In this document: piece by piece, positions 1 to 8,027 of the stretch
Layout of the letters: each line of letters opens with the position of its first letter
Position numbering within the stretch: position 1 is the stretch's first letter
Assembly: GCA_031082425.1 (NCBI GenBank)
Contig: JAVHLB010000005.1
Coordinates: 1 to 64,000 of the forward strand
Direction: 5' to 3'
Length of the DNA stretch: 64,000 bases
Origin: Candidatus Edwardsbacteria bacterium
GTDB lineage: Bacteria > Edwardsbacteria > AC1 > EtOH8
Notes under the pieces: model-generated
Told to the model about the DNA's origin: nothing
Seen by the model: only the letters and a program-made list of their open reading frames with translations
Databases searched by the model: none
Position numbers and translations under genes: made by a program

Positions 1-27
1 GCCGTCCCCTAAAACTTCTCTTTGGAG

Positions 28-51
28 CTTTCTCTTAGTTATAAGAGAAAG
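28..51. promoter_or_regulatory. Perfect hairpin upstream of mlaE, with a -10-like box
   Basis: A 10-bp perfect stem (CTTTCTCTTA at 28-37, TAAGAGAAAG at 42-51) closes a 4-nt loop. No T-run follows on the + strand, so it is not a clear terminator for that strand. A TATAAT box lies just downstream at 68-73, but I see no good -35 at the right distance. It may be the end of an upstream unit or part of the mlaE leader. Confidence 0.4.
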
Positions 52-111
52 CGGGAAAGTGATTTTCTATAATCTATAAGGCCTTACTTGAACTAAATAT
101 ATTTTAAGGAC

Positions 112-912
112 ATGCCATTCAAACTTAACATTCTTTCCCAGCGCAGCATCTTCGAAAACATCGGCCGCTCGACCATCGACCTTTTCCAGGGATGGGGAGC
201 GGCTTTCATCCTTTTGGGAAAGATCGCCCTGTCATTAAGATACATCCTCAGGAATTTCTCCCAGGTCCTCACCCAGATGATGTTCTTCGGGGTGAGCTCC
301 CTGCCGGTGGTGCTGTTCTCGGCGGTATTCACCGGGATGGTGGCCGGGGTGCAGGCCGCCTACCAGATGCAGGGGCTGGTGCCGCCCATCTGGCTGGGGG
401 CCGGGATCTCCCGGGCGGTGCTGATAGAACTGGGGCCGGTGCTGACCGCCCTGGTGGTGGCCGGCCGGGTGGGGGCCGGGATCGCCGCCGAGCTGGGCAC
501 CATGAAGGTCACCGAGCAGATCGACGCCCTGGAGACCATGGCCATCGACCCGGTGGCCTACCTGTACATGCCGCGCTTCGTGGCCGGGGCGGTGATGGCC
601 CCGGTGTTGACGGTGTTCGCCAATTTCGTGGCCCTGATCGGCGGCTGGCTGGTGGCGGTGCTGTCGGTGGGCATCTCCAGCCAGATGTACCTGGACGGCC
701 TGCGGTTCCATTTCCACACCCGGGACCTAGTGGGCGGGATCGTCAAATCGGTGTTCTTCGGGATCATCATCGCCACCTCGGGGTGCTTCCACGGCTCGGC
801 CACCGAGGGCGGGGCCGAGGGGGTGGGCAAGGCCACCACCAATTCGGTGGTCACCTCGGCGGTGCTGATACTGATATTTGATTATATTATTTCAGCCTGG
901 ATATTCAGATAA
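112..912 (+). CDS. mlaE: MlaE-family ABC lipid-transport permease
   Basis: This 266-residue polytopic membrane protein is the permease of an Mla-type ABC transporter, which moves phospholipids between the inner and outer membranes of diderm bacteria. The central segment has the family hallmarks: a glycine-rich run around IELGPVLTALVVAGRVGAG, followed by AELGTMKVTEQIDAL, the coupling region that contacts the ATPase. Hydrophobic stretches near residues 50-75, 150-185 and 205-260 fit the family's membrane segments. The ATPase gene follows 149 bp downstream, supporting one transporter. No MCE-domain (MlaD) gene is adjacent, so the periplasmic partner must be elsewhere. The AAGGA sequence sits only 1 nt before the ATG, which is unusually close, so the start is less certain than the family call. 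Confidence 0.9.
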   Translation: MPFKLNILSQRSIFENIGRSTIDLFQGWGAAFILLGKIALSLRYILRNFSQVLTQMMFFGVSSLPVVLFSAVFTGMVAGVQAAYQMQGLVPPIWLGAGISRAVLIELGPVLTALVVAGRVGAGIAAELGTMKVTEQIDALETMAIDPVAYLYMPRFVAGAVMAPVLTVFANFVALIGGWLVAVLSVGISSQMYLDGLRFHFHTRDLVGGIVKSVFFGIIIATSGCFHGSATEGGAEGVGKATTNSVVTSAVLILIFDYIISAWIFR

Positions 913-956
913 AAACCCGAGGTTCAGGCACAAAGGGTCTTTTGTCTCAGACTTGG

Positions 957-1024
957 TGTCATTCCCGTGAAGACGAGAATCCAGGATAGTTTCTCTCACA
1001 AAAACACAGAGACACTAAGAGTTT
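957..1024. repeat. Two short dispersed-repeat-like sequences between mlaE and mlaF
   Basis: The first (957-986) has an imperfect inverted repeat, ATTCCCGTGAAGACGAGAAT, followed by CCAGG. It resembles the widespread 'ATTCCCGCGAAAGCGGGAATCC' class of intergenic palindromes. The second (about 991-1024) contains CACAGAGACACTAAGAG, which resembles another motif common in intergenic DNA of environmental bacteria. The resemblance is from memory, and no second copy of either was seen in this window. Confidence 0.4.
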
Positions 1025-1061
1025 TTATGATATCAATTGACAAATACGCCGGTAAAAGATA

Positions 1062-1790
1062 ATGATAGAGATATCCAACATATACAAATCCTTCAACTCC
1101 AAGCCGGTGCTGGCCGGGGTGGACCTAAGCATCAACACCGGGGAGACCATGGTGATCATCGGCGGGTCGGGCTGCGGCAAGAGCGTCCTGCTGCGCCATA
1201 TCATCGGGCTGATGCAGCCGGACCGGGGCTCCGTCAAAATTGACGGCACCGAGCTGTCCCACATCGGAAAAAATGAATTGTTCTCCCTGCGGAAGCGCCT
1301 GGGTATGCTGTTTCAGGGGGCGGCCCTGTTCGACTCGCTGACGGTGGCCGAGAACGTGGGACTGGGTCTCAAGGAGCACTCGGAATATTCGACCGAGCAG
1401 ATATCCGGCATCGTCGATAAAAAGCTGGAGATGGTGGGCATGTCCGGCACCGGAGGCCTGATGCCGGCCGAGCTCTCCGGCGGGATGAAAAAAAGGGTGG
1501 GGCTGGCCCGGGCCATCGCCATGGACCCGGAGTACATTCTTTACGACGAGCCCACCACCGGACTGGATCCCATCATGGCCGACAAGATCAACGATCTGAT
1601 CATCGACCTTCGGAACAAGATGACGCTGACCTCGATAGCGGTCACCCACGACATGGTCAGCGCCTCCAAGATCGCCGACCGGATCGCCATGCTGCATCAG
1701 GGCAGGATCATCTTCTGCGGCACCCCGGAGGAGATAAAAAGATCGCCGGACCAAAGGGTCCAGCGGTTCATAAAAGGCGAGGCCGACTGA
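1062..1790 (+). CDS. mlaF: MlaF-family ABC transporter ATPase
   Basis: This 242-residue ATPase powers the Mla lipid transporter and would sit on the cytoplasmic face of MlaE. It has a complete ATPase set: Walker A (GGSGCGKS, about residues 34-41), the ABC signature LSGGMKKRVGLARAIA, Walker B with catalytic glutamate (ILYDEPTTGLDP), and the H-loop (VTHD). Length and motif order match MlaF. The start at 1062 gives the expected MIEISNIYKSF N-terminus, but the ribosome binding site is weak. Transcription ends at a strong hairpin that overlaps the stop codon, so no further mla gene is co-transcribed. Confidence 0.92.
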   Translation: MIEISNIYKSFNSKPVLAGVDLSINTGETMVIIGGSGCGKSVLLRHIIGLMQPDRGSVKIDGTELSHIGKNELFSLRKRLGMLFQGAALFDSLTVAENVGLGLKEHSEYSTEQISGIVDKKLEMVGMSGTGGLMPAELSGGMKKRVGLARAIAMDPEYILYDEPTTGLDPIMADKINDLIIDLRNKMTLTSIAVTHDMVSASKIADRIAMLHQGRIIFCGTPEEIKRSPDQRVQRFIKGEAD

Positions 1791-1817
1791 AAAGCCCGGA
1801 TTTTGATCCGGGCTTTT
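1790..1817 (+). terminator. Intrinsic terminator after mlaF
   Basis: A 12-bp perfect stem (AAAAGCCCGGAT / ATCCGGGCTTTT) closes a 4-nt loop, and the right arm ends in TTTT. The stem begins on the last base of the mlaF stop codon. The flanking A and T runs would let it work in both directions. Confidence 0.85.
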
Positions 1818-1839
1818 CAAATGGTCATTCTGACCGGAG

Positions 1840-1901
1840 GACCTCGCCCCAACCCTCTCCTAATGCTTTAGGAGAGGGAAGCCGGTAGGCAGGGTGAGGT
1901 C
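1840..1901. repeat. Host copy of the GC-rich palindromic repeat
   Basis: This element is nearly symmetrical. The outer arms are GACCTCGCCCC and GGGTGAGGTC. The inner perfect stem is CCCTCTCCTAA / TTAGGAGAGGG around TGC, and an asymmetric GAAGCCGGTAGGC lies between inner and outer right arms. It is intergenic between the mlaF terminator and the convergent dipeptidase gene. The same core and GGGGTGAGGTC end recur many times in the phage part of the window, so this is one member of a dispersed family. Confidence 0.85.
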
Positions 1902-1910
1902 AAAGACCAA

Positions 1911-2945
1911 TCACTGCCAGCCAAAATACCTTAAAGTATTGTACAGCCCGATATCCTCAATCTCCTTTTTGCTGAAGCCGCGTTCTTTCAATGCTCCCAG
2001 CAAACCGGGCAGTTTGTCCGGTCCGTCCAGGCCTTCCGGGGTTTCCCTAATTCCGTCGAAATCAGACCCGATGGCCAGGATATCGGTTCCGGCCAGCTCC
2101 TTGACATACTCGAACTGGTCGGCCACGCTCTCTACCGATTTGGGTTTGTGCTCGTCCCCCAGAAAGGCCGGGCAGAAATTTATTCCCATCAATCCCTTTC
2201 TATCAGACACCGCCTTGATCTGCCTGTCCGAGGCATTCCGGAAATGTCCGTTGAGAAAATTTGCGCAGGAGTGGGAAAGCAGGGGGGGATGTTTGCTGGT
2301 CTTCAGCACATCCCAGAAGGTCTTTTCCGAGGAATGAGAGAGGTCTATATGCATGCCCAGCTTATCGGCCCGGGCGATGAGTTGGCGACCGGTCGGTGTT
2401 AGACCCTTATCGACCCCGGTCTTGTGAAGGCTGTAGGCCGAACAGGCGAAGATGTTTGAATTGTTCCAGGTCAGGGTCAGAATTCTCACCCCTTGATCAT
2501 AAAGGGAATCCAGCCGGGAGATGTCGCCGTCCAGCACATGGCCGCCCTCCACCGCCAGGAGAACCCCGATCCGTTTGCTTTTACGGCATTCCTGCCAGCT
2601 CTGCTTGCCGGTGACCAGCATCATTTCGTTCCGATGCTCCGATATCTCCTTCTTTACGGCGGCTATCAGCTGCCGGGCCCGATCCCAGGCCAGGCGGTGG
2701 CGGTATTTGGGGGACACCCAGCAGGCATAGACCTGCAGGCCGACCCCGCCGGCCTTTAGTTTTTCCAGGGTGACCTGGCTTTTTGCCCTCGGCCCGCCGA
2801 TCCCCTTACCGTCAGCCAGGTTGATGGCGGTGTCGCAATGAAGGTCGCAGATGGTGGTTTGTGTCATATTGTCGCCGGCTCCCCATAAAATATTTGCGGA
2901 TAAAATCATCACTGGCAGTGTCGTTAAGATGAGGCGGTGCTGCAT
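1911..2945 (-). CDS. Membrane dipeptidase, peptidase family M19, exported
   Basis: This 344-residue zinc dipeptidase hydrolyses dipeptides and is probably periplasmic. The zinc-binding DLHCDT motif near the N-terminus, the metal-bridging glutamate in LLAVEGGH, a histidine in HIDLSH, and the region around LLSHSCANFL followed by HFRNASDRQIKAV match family M19. The ATG at 2945 is preferred over an in-frame start at 2996: it has a GGGAGG ribosome site, and the protein then begins with a typical signal peptide (MQHRLILTTLPVMILSANIL). The gene is transcribed away from the solute-binding lipoprotein gene, with divergent promoters between them. A peptide-binding protein next door fits a role in peptide salvage, but that is inference. 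Confidence 0.85.
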   Translation of the reverse strand: MQHRLILTTLPVMILSANILWGAGDNMTQTTICDLHCDTAINLADGKGIGGPRAKSQVTLEKLKAGGVGLQVYACWVSPKYRHRLAWDRARQLIAAVKKEISEHRNEMMLVTGKQSWQECRKSKRIGVLLAVEGGHVLDGDISRLDSLYDQGVRILTLTWNNSNIFACSAYSLHKTGVDKGLTPTGRQLIARADKLGMHIDLSHSSEKTFWDVLKTSKHPPLLSHSCANFLNGHFRNASDRQIKAVSDRKGLMGINFCPAFLGDEHKPKSVESVADQFEYVKELAGTDILAIGSDFDGIRETPEGLDGPDKLPGLLGALKERGFSKKEIEDIGLYNTLRYFGWQ

Positions 2946-2981
2946 AATATCCTCCCGAAAAGATACTATACTACAGAAATA

Positions 2982-3030
2982 TTGACAAATCAACAAATTT
3001 TACTTGACAAATCGCTTAACTTATTATAAT
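2982..3030 (+). promoter_or_regulatory. Divergent promoter region with a duplicated TTGACAAATC
   Basis: On the + strand a perfect -35 (TTGACA, 3004-3009) is followed by a perfect -10 (TATAAT, 3025-3030) with a short 15-bp spacer; it would drive the solute-binding lipoprotein gene. TTGACAAATC occurs twice, at 2982-2991 and 3004-3013. On the - strand a TTGATT / 17 bp / TATAGT promoter for the dipeptidase can be read in the same region (about 2965-2993), so the two promoters lie almost back to back. Confidence 0.6.
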
Positions 3031-3086
3031 TTATACATATTGCGGGGAATCAGGGATATAATGAACGTTAATAAAAGGAGCGAACC

Positions 3087-5240
3087 ATGAGATCATGGGT
3101 TTTTCGTGGATTATTTTTAGTGATCGCCGGATTCTTTCTGGTGCTGTCCGGATGTTCCAAGAGCGAGAAATATCCGGACAGCGAATCCGGAGGGACATTG
3201 ACCATCGGCACCATGAACGAGCCGTCCTCCTTGAATCCGCTGCGGCTGTCATTCACGGCCTCCACCGATATCCATGAAAAACTATTCATGAGCCTGCATC
3301 ACTTCGATCAGGGAATGAACATCGTGGCCGGGCTGGCCCGCTCCTGGAAGTTCTCCGAGGATTTCAAGGAGGTCACCTATGTCCTGCGCAAGGACGTCAA
3401 GTGGAGCGACGGACAGCCGGTGACCGCCGAGGATGTCAAGTTCTCCTTCGACATGATGCGCGATCCCCAGATAAAATACGCCCGGTCCGGCGGCCTGCAG
3501 TTCGTGGAGAGGGTCGAGGTGGTCGGGCCCCTGGCGGTGAAGTTCTTTTTCAACCGGGTATACTCCGACGAGCTGTTCGATACCGGGATCATGGTCCTTC
3601 CCAAACACATTCTGGAGAAGCTGAGCGCCGCCAACTCCGCCGACTTCGACGACAACCCGGTGGGCGACGGGCCGTACAGGGTGGAGGAATGGGTGCGGGG
3701 CGACCGCCTGGTGCTGGCCGCCAATCCGGACTTCTACAAGGGCAAACCGGCCCTGGACCGGATCGTTTTTAAATTTTACGGGGACGAGGCCAGCCTGATG
3801 AACGCCCTGCAGAACGGCACGGTGGACATGACCAACGACCTGTCGCCCCAGTATGCCCTCAAGGTCCAGGGCGACCCCAACCTGACATCCATAGAATATC
3901 CCGGACGCAGCTTCACTTTCATCGGCTGGAATTTGAACAGTCCTCTGTTCTCCGAGGTCAGCCTGCGCAAGGCCTTCGCCCTGGGCATAGACCAGACGGC
4001 CCTGATCAACGACGTTTTGATGGGCAAGGGCAAGCCGGCCAACGGGCCGTTCCTGCCCACCAGTTGGGCCTACGACCAGGAGCTCAAAGCACGGCCCTAC
4101 GACCCCGACCAGGCCAAGACCCTGCTGGCCGAGCTGGGCTGGAAGGACCGGAACCGCGAAGGGTTTTTGGCCAAAGGGCCCAAGCAGGTGCTGGAGCTGA
4201 ACCTGCTGCTGGCCCAGGGACAGCCGGTGCAGGAGGCCACCGCTGTGCTGATCAGGGAACAGCTTAAAGGCGTGGGGGTCAAGGTCAATCTGGCGGTGGT
4301 GGATGCCAAGACCTTCATCCAGCGGCTGAGGAACGGCCAGTACGACGCCATGCTGTTCTCCTGGAAGAACGACTTCAAGGTGGACCCCACGGCGGTGTGG
4401 CATTCGTCCCCGGAGAAGGGCATTTATAATTTCATCCTCAAGTATTCCAATTCATCGGTGGACAGCCTGATCGACGCGGGCCTGGCCACTTTAAGCCGCC
4501 GCAAGGCCAAGGATATCTGGGTCAAATTCCAGCAGGTGGTCAATACCGAGATGCCGGCCACCTATCTGTACGTTCCGGACGTGGTCACCATCATCTACAA
4601 GGGGGTCAAGGGTCCGGCCCAGGACGCCCGCGGGCCGATGGCTGCGCTGGACGAGTGGTGGATCCCGGCCGCCCAGAGAAGGGGAGAGGCCCTGGCCTCC
4701 GCGGCGACCGCCGCCGTGGCGCCGCCGCCATCCCAGCCGGTGATGACCGCCGTCCCGGAAAGAGGGCGGACGGAAAGACCGACCACCGCAGAAACAAGCA
4801 ATCCCCAGCCCATAGCCACCAGGACCGAACAGCCGGCACCCAGGCCGGCGGCCGCACCGGTGGTGACTGCACCCAAGCCGGTGGCGGTGAACCCCCAGGA
4901 CTTGCTGGTAGCCGAGGCTGTACCATCGGCGCCCGCCCCGGCCCCGGAGGAGACACCTGCCGAGCCTGAAATTCGCCCCACCGAACCCGAGGCGGTGAAG
5001 ATCGTTTCCCCGGCCTATCCCGAAAGCGCCCGCAAGGCCGGGATCACCGGACGGGTGTTCGTCAAGCTTTTGGTGGGCCCGGACGGCAAGGTCAAGGATG
5101 CCCAGGTGATCCGGGGGATCGGGTACGGCTGCGACGAGGCCGCCACCGATGCCGCTTACAAGGCGGTGTTCAAACCGGGGACCAAGAACGGCCAGCCGGC
5201 CGACGCCTATATCACCATTCCCTATCCGTTCATGAAATAG
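3087..5240 (+). CDS. Peptide-type solute-binding lipoprotein fused to a TonB C-terminal domain
   Basis: This 717-residue lipoprotein has two parts. Residues 1-23 are a lipoprotein signal ending in the lipobox LSGC. Residues about 35-530 form a family 5 solute-binding domain (the DppA/OppA type, binding peptides or similar solutes for an ABC importer), with the typical LRKDVKWSDGQPVTAEDVKFSF segment. A proline/alanine-rich linker (about 535-625) leads to a TonB C-terminal domain (about 633-717): SPAYPESARKAGITGRV, then VGPDGKVKDAQVIRG, ending YITIPYPFMK. This fusion is unusual: TonB C-terminal domains normally contact outer-membrane receptors, while family 5 proteins feed inner-membrane ABC permeases. 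No permease or ATPase genes are adjacent. A strong AAAAGGAG site precedes the ATG. Confidence 0.85.
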   Translation: MRSWVFRGLFLVIAGFFLVLSGCSKSEKYPDSESGGTLTIGTMNEPSSLNPLRLSFTASTDIHEKLFMSLHHFDQGMNIVAGLARSWKFSEDFKEVTYVLRKDVKWSDGQPVTAEDVKFSFDMMRDPQIKYARSGGLQFVERVEVVGPLAVKFFFNRVYSDELFDTGIMVLPKHILEKLSAANSADFDDNPVGDGPYRVEEWVRGDRLVLAANPDFYKGKPALDRIVFKFYGDEASLMNALQNGTVDMTNDLSPQYALKVQGDPNLTSIEYPGRSFTFIGWNLNSPLFSEVSLRKAFALGIDQTALINDVLMGKGKPANGPFLPTSWAYDQELKARPYDPDQAKTLLAELGWKDRNREGFLAKGPKQVLELNLLLAQGQPVQEATAVLIREQLKGVGVKVNLAVVDAKTFIQRLRNGQYDAMLFSWKNDFKVDPTAVWHSSPEKGIYNFILKYSNSSVDSLIDAGLATLSRRKAKDIWVKFQQVVNTEMPATYLYVPDVVTIIYKGVKGPAQDARGPMAALDEWWIPAAQRRGEALASAATAAVAPPPSQPVMTAVPERGRTERPTTAETSNPQPIATRTEQPAPRPAAAPVVTAPKPVAVNPQDLLVAEAVPSAPAPAPEETPAEPEIRPTEPEAVKIVSPAYPESARKAGITGRVFVKLLVGPDGKVKDAQVIRGIGYGCDEAATDAAYKAVFKPGTKNGQPADAYITIPYPFMK

Positions 5241-5254
5241 AACAGCGATATTTG

Positions 5255-5282
5255 AAAAGCCCCTTCATCGGAAGGGGCTTTT
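5255..5282. terminator. Bidirectional terminator between the solute-binding lipoprotein gene and pyrE
   Basis: AAAAGCCCCTTC and GAAGGGGCTTTT form a 12-bp stem around ATCG, followed by a T-rich run. It lies between two convergent genes (the rightward lipoprotein gene and leftward pyrE), so it probably ends both units. Confidence 0.85.
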
Positions 5283-5331
5283 CTTTTTTCATGGATTCCC
5301 GGTCCAGCCGGAAATGGCAAACAATTGCCGA

Positions 5332-5910
5332 TCATTTCTTGGGGCTGCTGCCGTGCTTGGCCAGAGGTATCCCTTGTTTGCACAGCGGACAATTTTCGGG
5401 ATCGAAGGTCTCCACCTTCTCGTGATACAGCGAGAAGAAGGGAGCCCCGAAATCAGGCTTCTGGGAACTGCGGTCTATGAACACCGCCACGCCCTTTAGT
5501 TCCGCCCCGGCCATTTTCACCGCCTCGATGGTCTCCAGCACCGAGCCTCCGGTGGTCATCACATCGTCCACCACCAGCACCTTTTCTCCCTTGGCCAATG
5601 ACATGCCCCGTAAAAATCCCCGGCCCTCGGTGGTCCGCTCGGCATAGACGGCCTTTTTCCCCATCTTCCGGGCCACTTCGAAGGCGATGATTATCCCGCC
5701 GGTGGTCGGCCCGGCCACGGTGTCGATATCAGCATCTTTGAAATGTTCGGCGATGGCCCGGCAGAACAGGGCGGCGTCAGCCGGCTGCTGGAGCACCCGG
5801 AATTTTTCGAAATAGAAACGGCTGTGGCGGCCCGAGGTCAGCAGGAAATGACCGTCAAGCAGGACCTGGTTCTTTAGCAATATCTGTTTTATTTCATCAT
5901 TTGAGAGCAT
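5332..5910 (-). CDS. pyrE: Orotate phosphoribosyltransferase
   Basis: PyrE joins orotate to PRPP to give orotidine monophosphate, the fifth step of pyrimidine synthesis. The PRPP-binding loop VLVVDDVMTTGGS is at residues 111-123, and a conserved ERTTEGRGF segment precedes it. At 192 residues it is the short form of the family. A CPLC pair near the C-terminus could bind metal. The start overlaps pyrF by 14 nt, indicating translational coupling. It is the last gene of the leftward pyr run and ends at the bidirectional terminator. Confidence 0.93.
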   Translation of the reverse strand: MLSNDEIKQILLKNQVLLDGHFLLTSGRHSRFYFEKFRVLQQPADAALFCRAIAEHFKDADIDTVAGPTTGGIIIAFEVARKMGKKAVYAERTTEGRGFLRGMSLAKGEKVLVVDDVMTTGGSVLETIEAVKMAGAELKGVAVFIDRSSQKPDFGAPFFSLYHEKVETFDPENCPLCKQGIPLAKHGSSPKK

Positions 5911-6628
5911 CTTCGATCTCCTTGATTATCTTTTGAGCGGCGGCGGCCGGATCCTTGGCCGTAGTGATGGGCCGGCCCACCACCAGGTAGTCAGCCCCGG
6001 TCTTGATGGCCTGGCCAGGGGTCAGAAAACGCTTCTGGTCGTCGCTGGAACTGTCGGCCGGGCGTATGCCGGGGGTCAGGATCACGAACTCGCTTCCCAG
6101 TTCCTTGCGGAGCATGGCTATCTCATGGGGCGAGGCCACCACCCCGTCCAGCCCGGCGCTCCGGCTTAAGCCGGCCAGGTGAAGCACCTGTTCCTCTATG
6201 GACCTTCCGGGAGTGCCCAACACGTCCTGAAAGGTGGCCTCGTCCATGCTGGTCAGGACCGTCACCCCCAGCATGACGGGCTTGGTTTTCCGGTCGCTGG
6301 AGGCTGAATTGGTGACAGTAGTAGCTGCCGTCTCCATCATGGAGAACCCGCCCATGGCATGCATGTTGAACATATCGACGCCAAGTTCGTAGGCCGCCTG
6401 GGCGGCCTTGGCCACGGTATTGGGGATGTCGTGGTATTTGAGGTCCAGAAAGACCCTGTGCCCACTTTTCTTTATCAGCTCCACAATTTTGGGGCCGCAG
6501 GAGGTGAACAACTGGTTCCCAACCTTGTAAAAATTCACCGAGGAACCCAGCCGATCTATCAAATTCTGCGCATTCTTCAGATCCGGCACGTCCAGGGCCA
6601 CTATCAGCCGGTCAGGGGTAGAGATGTT
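5897..6628 (-). CDS. pyrF: Orotidine-5'-phosphate decarboxylase
   Basis: PyrF decarboxylates OMP to UMP, the last step of the pathway. The catalytic DLKYHDI motif is at residues 62-68, and VVGRPITTAKDP near the C-terminus is the phosphate-binding segment of the barrel. The ATG at 6628 has a good AAAGGA site 5-6 nt upstream, so I chose it. An upstream ATG at 6649 overlaps the rlpA stop as ATGA and would add seven residues (MNERILM), so it cannot be excluded. PyrE follows with an overlap, so the last two pathway enzymes are made together. Confidence 0.93.
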   Translation of the reverse strand, partial: NISTPDRLIVALDVPDLKNAQNLIDRLGSSVNFYKVGNQLFTSCGPKIVELIKKSGHRVFLDLKYHDIPNTVAKAAQAAYELGVDMFNMHAMGGFSMMETAATTVTNSASSDRKTKPVMLGVTVLTSMDEATFQDVLGTPGRSIEEQVLHLAGLSRSAGLDGVVASPHEIAMLRKELGSEFVILTPGIRPADSSSDDQKRFLTPGQAIKTGADYLVVGRPITTAKDPAAAAQKIIKEIEDALK

Positions 6629-6645
6629 CATTAAAATCCTTTCGT

Positions 6646-7107
6646 TCATTGGGGATATTTTAACACTTCCAGTTTGACCTGTCCGATGGACAGCAGATCA
6701 ATGGATTTGGCGGCCCCGTAGGACAGGTCTATTATCCGTCCTTTGATGAATGGCCCCCGGTCGTTGATCCGGACGGTGACGCTCTGGTCGTTGGCCAGAT
6801 TGGTGACCCGGACCATGGTGCCGAATGGCAGGGTGCGGTGGGCGGCGGTCATGGCATTCATGTCGAAGGTCTCGCCGTTGGCGGTCTTCCGGCCGTGGAA
6901 TTCCTTGCCGTAGTAGCTGGCGATGCCGGTGGCGGTGGTCAGGGGCCATTCGGCGGACGGTTTCTTATTCTCCTTGACGGGGTCGCTCTGGGGGGCCGCG
7001 GTCTCCCTGGCCGGCCCTGCGCGGTAGACGGGGGCCGGGGCGCAGCCCAGCAGGGCCAGCAGGGCGGAGAAGGCTGCCAGCCTGCTGGTAAACTTTGAGA
7101 TTAGCAT
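6646..7107 (-). CDS. rlpA: RlpA-like septal lipoprotein (double-psi beta-barrel)
   Basis: This 153-residue lipoprotein has a lipobox LLGC (Cys22) and a double-psi beta-barrel at about residues 60-150. Conserved segments are ASYYGKEFHGRKTANGE, LPFGTMVRVTN and VRINDRGPFIKGRIIDLS, where the aspartate of NDRGP is the residue associated with RlpA peptidoglycan activity. RlpA proteins act on peptidoglycan and often localise to division sites. No SPOR domain is present, so this is the short form. It overlaps pyrD upstream (7 nt) and abuts pyrF downstream, so a cell-wall gene is embedded in the pyrimidine run. The phage carries a second DPBB gene at 36991. Confidence 0.88.
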   Translation of the reverse strand: MLISKFTSRLAAFSALLALLGCAPAPVYRAGPARETAAPQSDPVKENKKPSAEWPLTTATGIASYYGKEFHGRKTANGETFDMNAMTAAHRTLPFGTMVRVTNLANDQSVTVRINDRGPFIKGRIIDLSYGAAKSIDLLSIGQVKLEVLKYPQ

Positions 7108-8027
7108 TTCAGTACCCCGGTAAGGTTCTTAACTCTGATGATGTTGTTCTCCCGGCAGAATCCTGTCATTCCCGCCAGAATGTCCCTGGCCGCCGAGGGG
7201 TTGACGAAATTGGCGGTCCCGATCTGCACCGCCGCAGCCCCGGTGATCATGAACTCCAGGGCATCGGTATAATTCATTATTCCTCCCAGCCCGATCAGGG
7301 GAATTTTTACCGTATGATAGGCCTTGTAAAGATTGTAGAGGGCCACCGGCTTGATGGCCGGTCCGGAAAGGCCCCCGGTGATGTTGCCCAGCACCGGGCG
7401 GCGTTTTCTTATGTCCACCGCCATGCCGTAGAGGGTGTTGATCAGCGACAGGGCATCGGCCCCGGCTTTCTCGACCGCCCGGGCGATGGCGGCGATGTCG
7501 CTGACATTGGGGCTGAGCTTTACTATCAGGGTCTTTTTGTAGACCCGGCGGACCGCTTTGCTTAGGGCCGCGGCGCCGGCCGGGTCGGTGCCGAAGGCTA
7601 TCCCGCCGTGCCTGACGTTGGGGCAGGAGATGTTCAATTCCAGGGCCGGGATATCGGTTATTTTATTCAGTTTTCCCGCCAGCTCGACATACTCTTCAAT
7701 GGTGTTGCCGGCGATGTTGGCGATGATAACGGTGCCTTTCCCCAGCAGACGGGGCAGCTTGTCCTTTTTAAAGGCCTCGAATCCCACGTTGGCCAGTCCG
7801 ATGGAATTGAGCATCCCGCAGGCCGTCTCGCAGACCCGGGGCGGAGGGTTGCCGGCCCGGGGGGAAAGGGTGATGGTCTTGGTGATGACGGCCCCGAAAT
7901 CGCCGGGTTCTGCCAGAGTGGAGTATTCCGTTCCGTAGCCAAAAGTGCCGGAGGCGGCAATGACGGGATTTTTCAGCTCCAATCCGGCCAGGCTGACCCG
8001 CAGGTCTATGTCCCTTAATTTCTTCAT
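7101..8027 (-). CDS. pyrD: Dihydroorotate dehydrogenase, class 1B catalytic subunit
   Basis: This 308-residue FMN enzyme oxidises dihydroorotate to orotate. It has the active-site cysteine typical of class 1 enzymes in LNISCPNVRHGG (Cys135), the N-terminal AASGTFGYG segment, and glycine-rich FMN-binding strands (GLGGIMNYTDALEFM, AAAVQIGTA). The class 1B assignment rests mainly on the adjacent PyrK partner, which passes electrons to NAD+. The ATG at 8027 forms an ATGA overlap with the pyrK stop. An in-frame TTG nine bases upstream (8036) is less likely. Confidence 0.93.
   Translation of the reverse strand: MKKLRDIDLRVSLAGLELKNPVIAASGTFGYGTEYSTLAEPGDFGAVITKTITLSPRAGNPPPRVCETACGMLNSIGLANVGFEAFKKDKLPRLLGKGTVIIANIAGNTIEEYVELAGKLNKITDIPALELNISCPNVRHGGIAFGTDPAGAAALSKAVRRVYKKTLIVKLSPNVSDIAAIARAVEKAGADALSLINTLYGMAVDIRKRRPVLGNITGGLSGPAIKPVALYNLYKAYHTVKIPLIGLGGIMNYTDALEFMITGAAAVQIGTANFVNPSAARDILAGMTGFCRENNIIRVKNLTGVLKC

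Noticed and set aside
3282..4403. Long antisense open frame (373 codons) opposite the solute-binding lipoprotein gene
   Set aside because: It mirrors a GC-rich real gene, has no family motif and is rich in glycine, histidine and proline as expected of a shadow frame.
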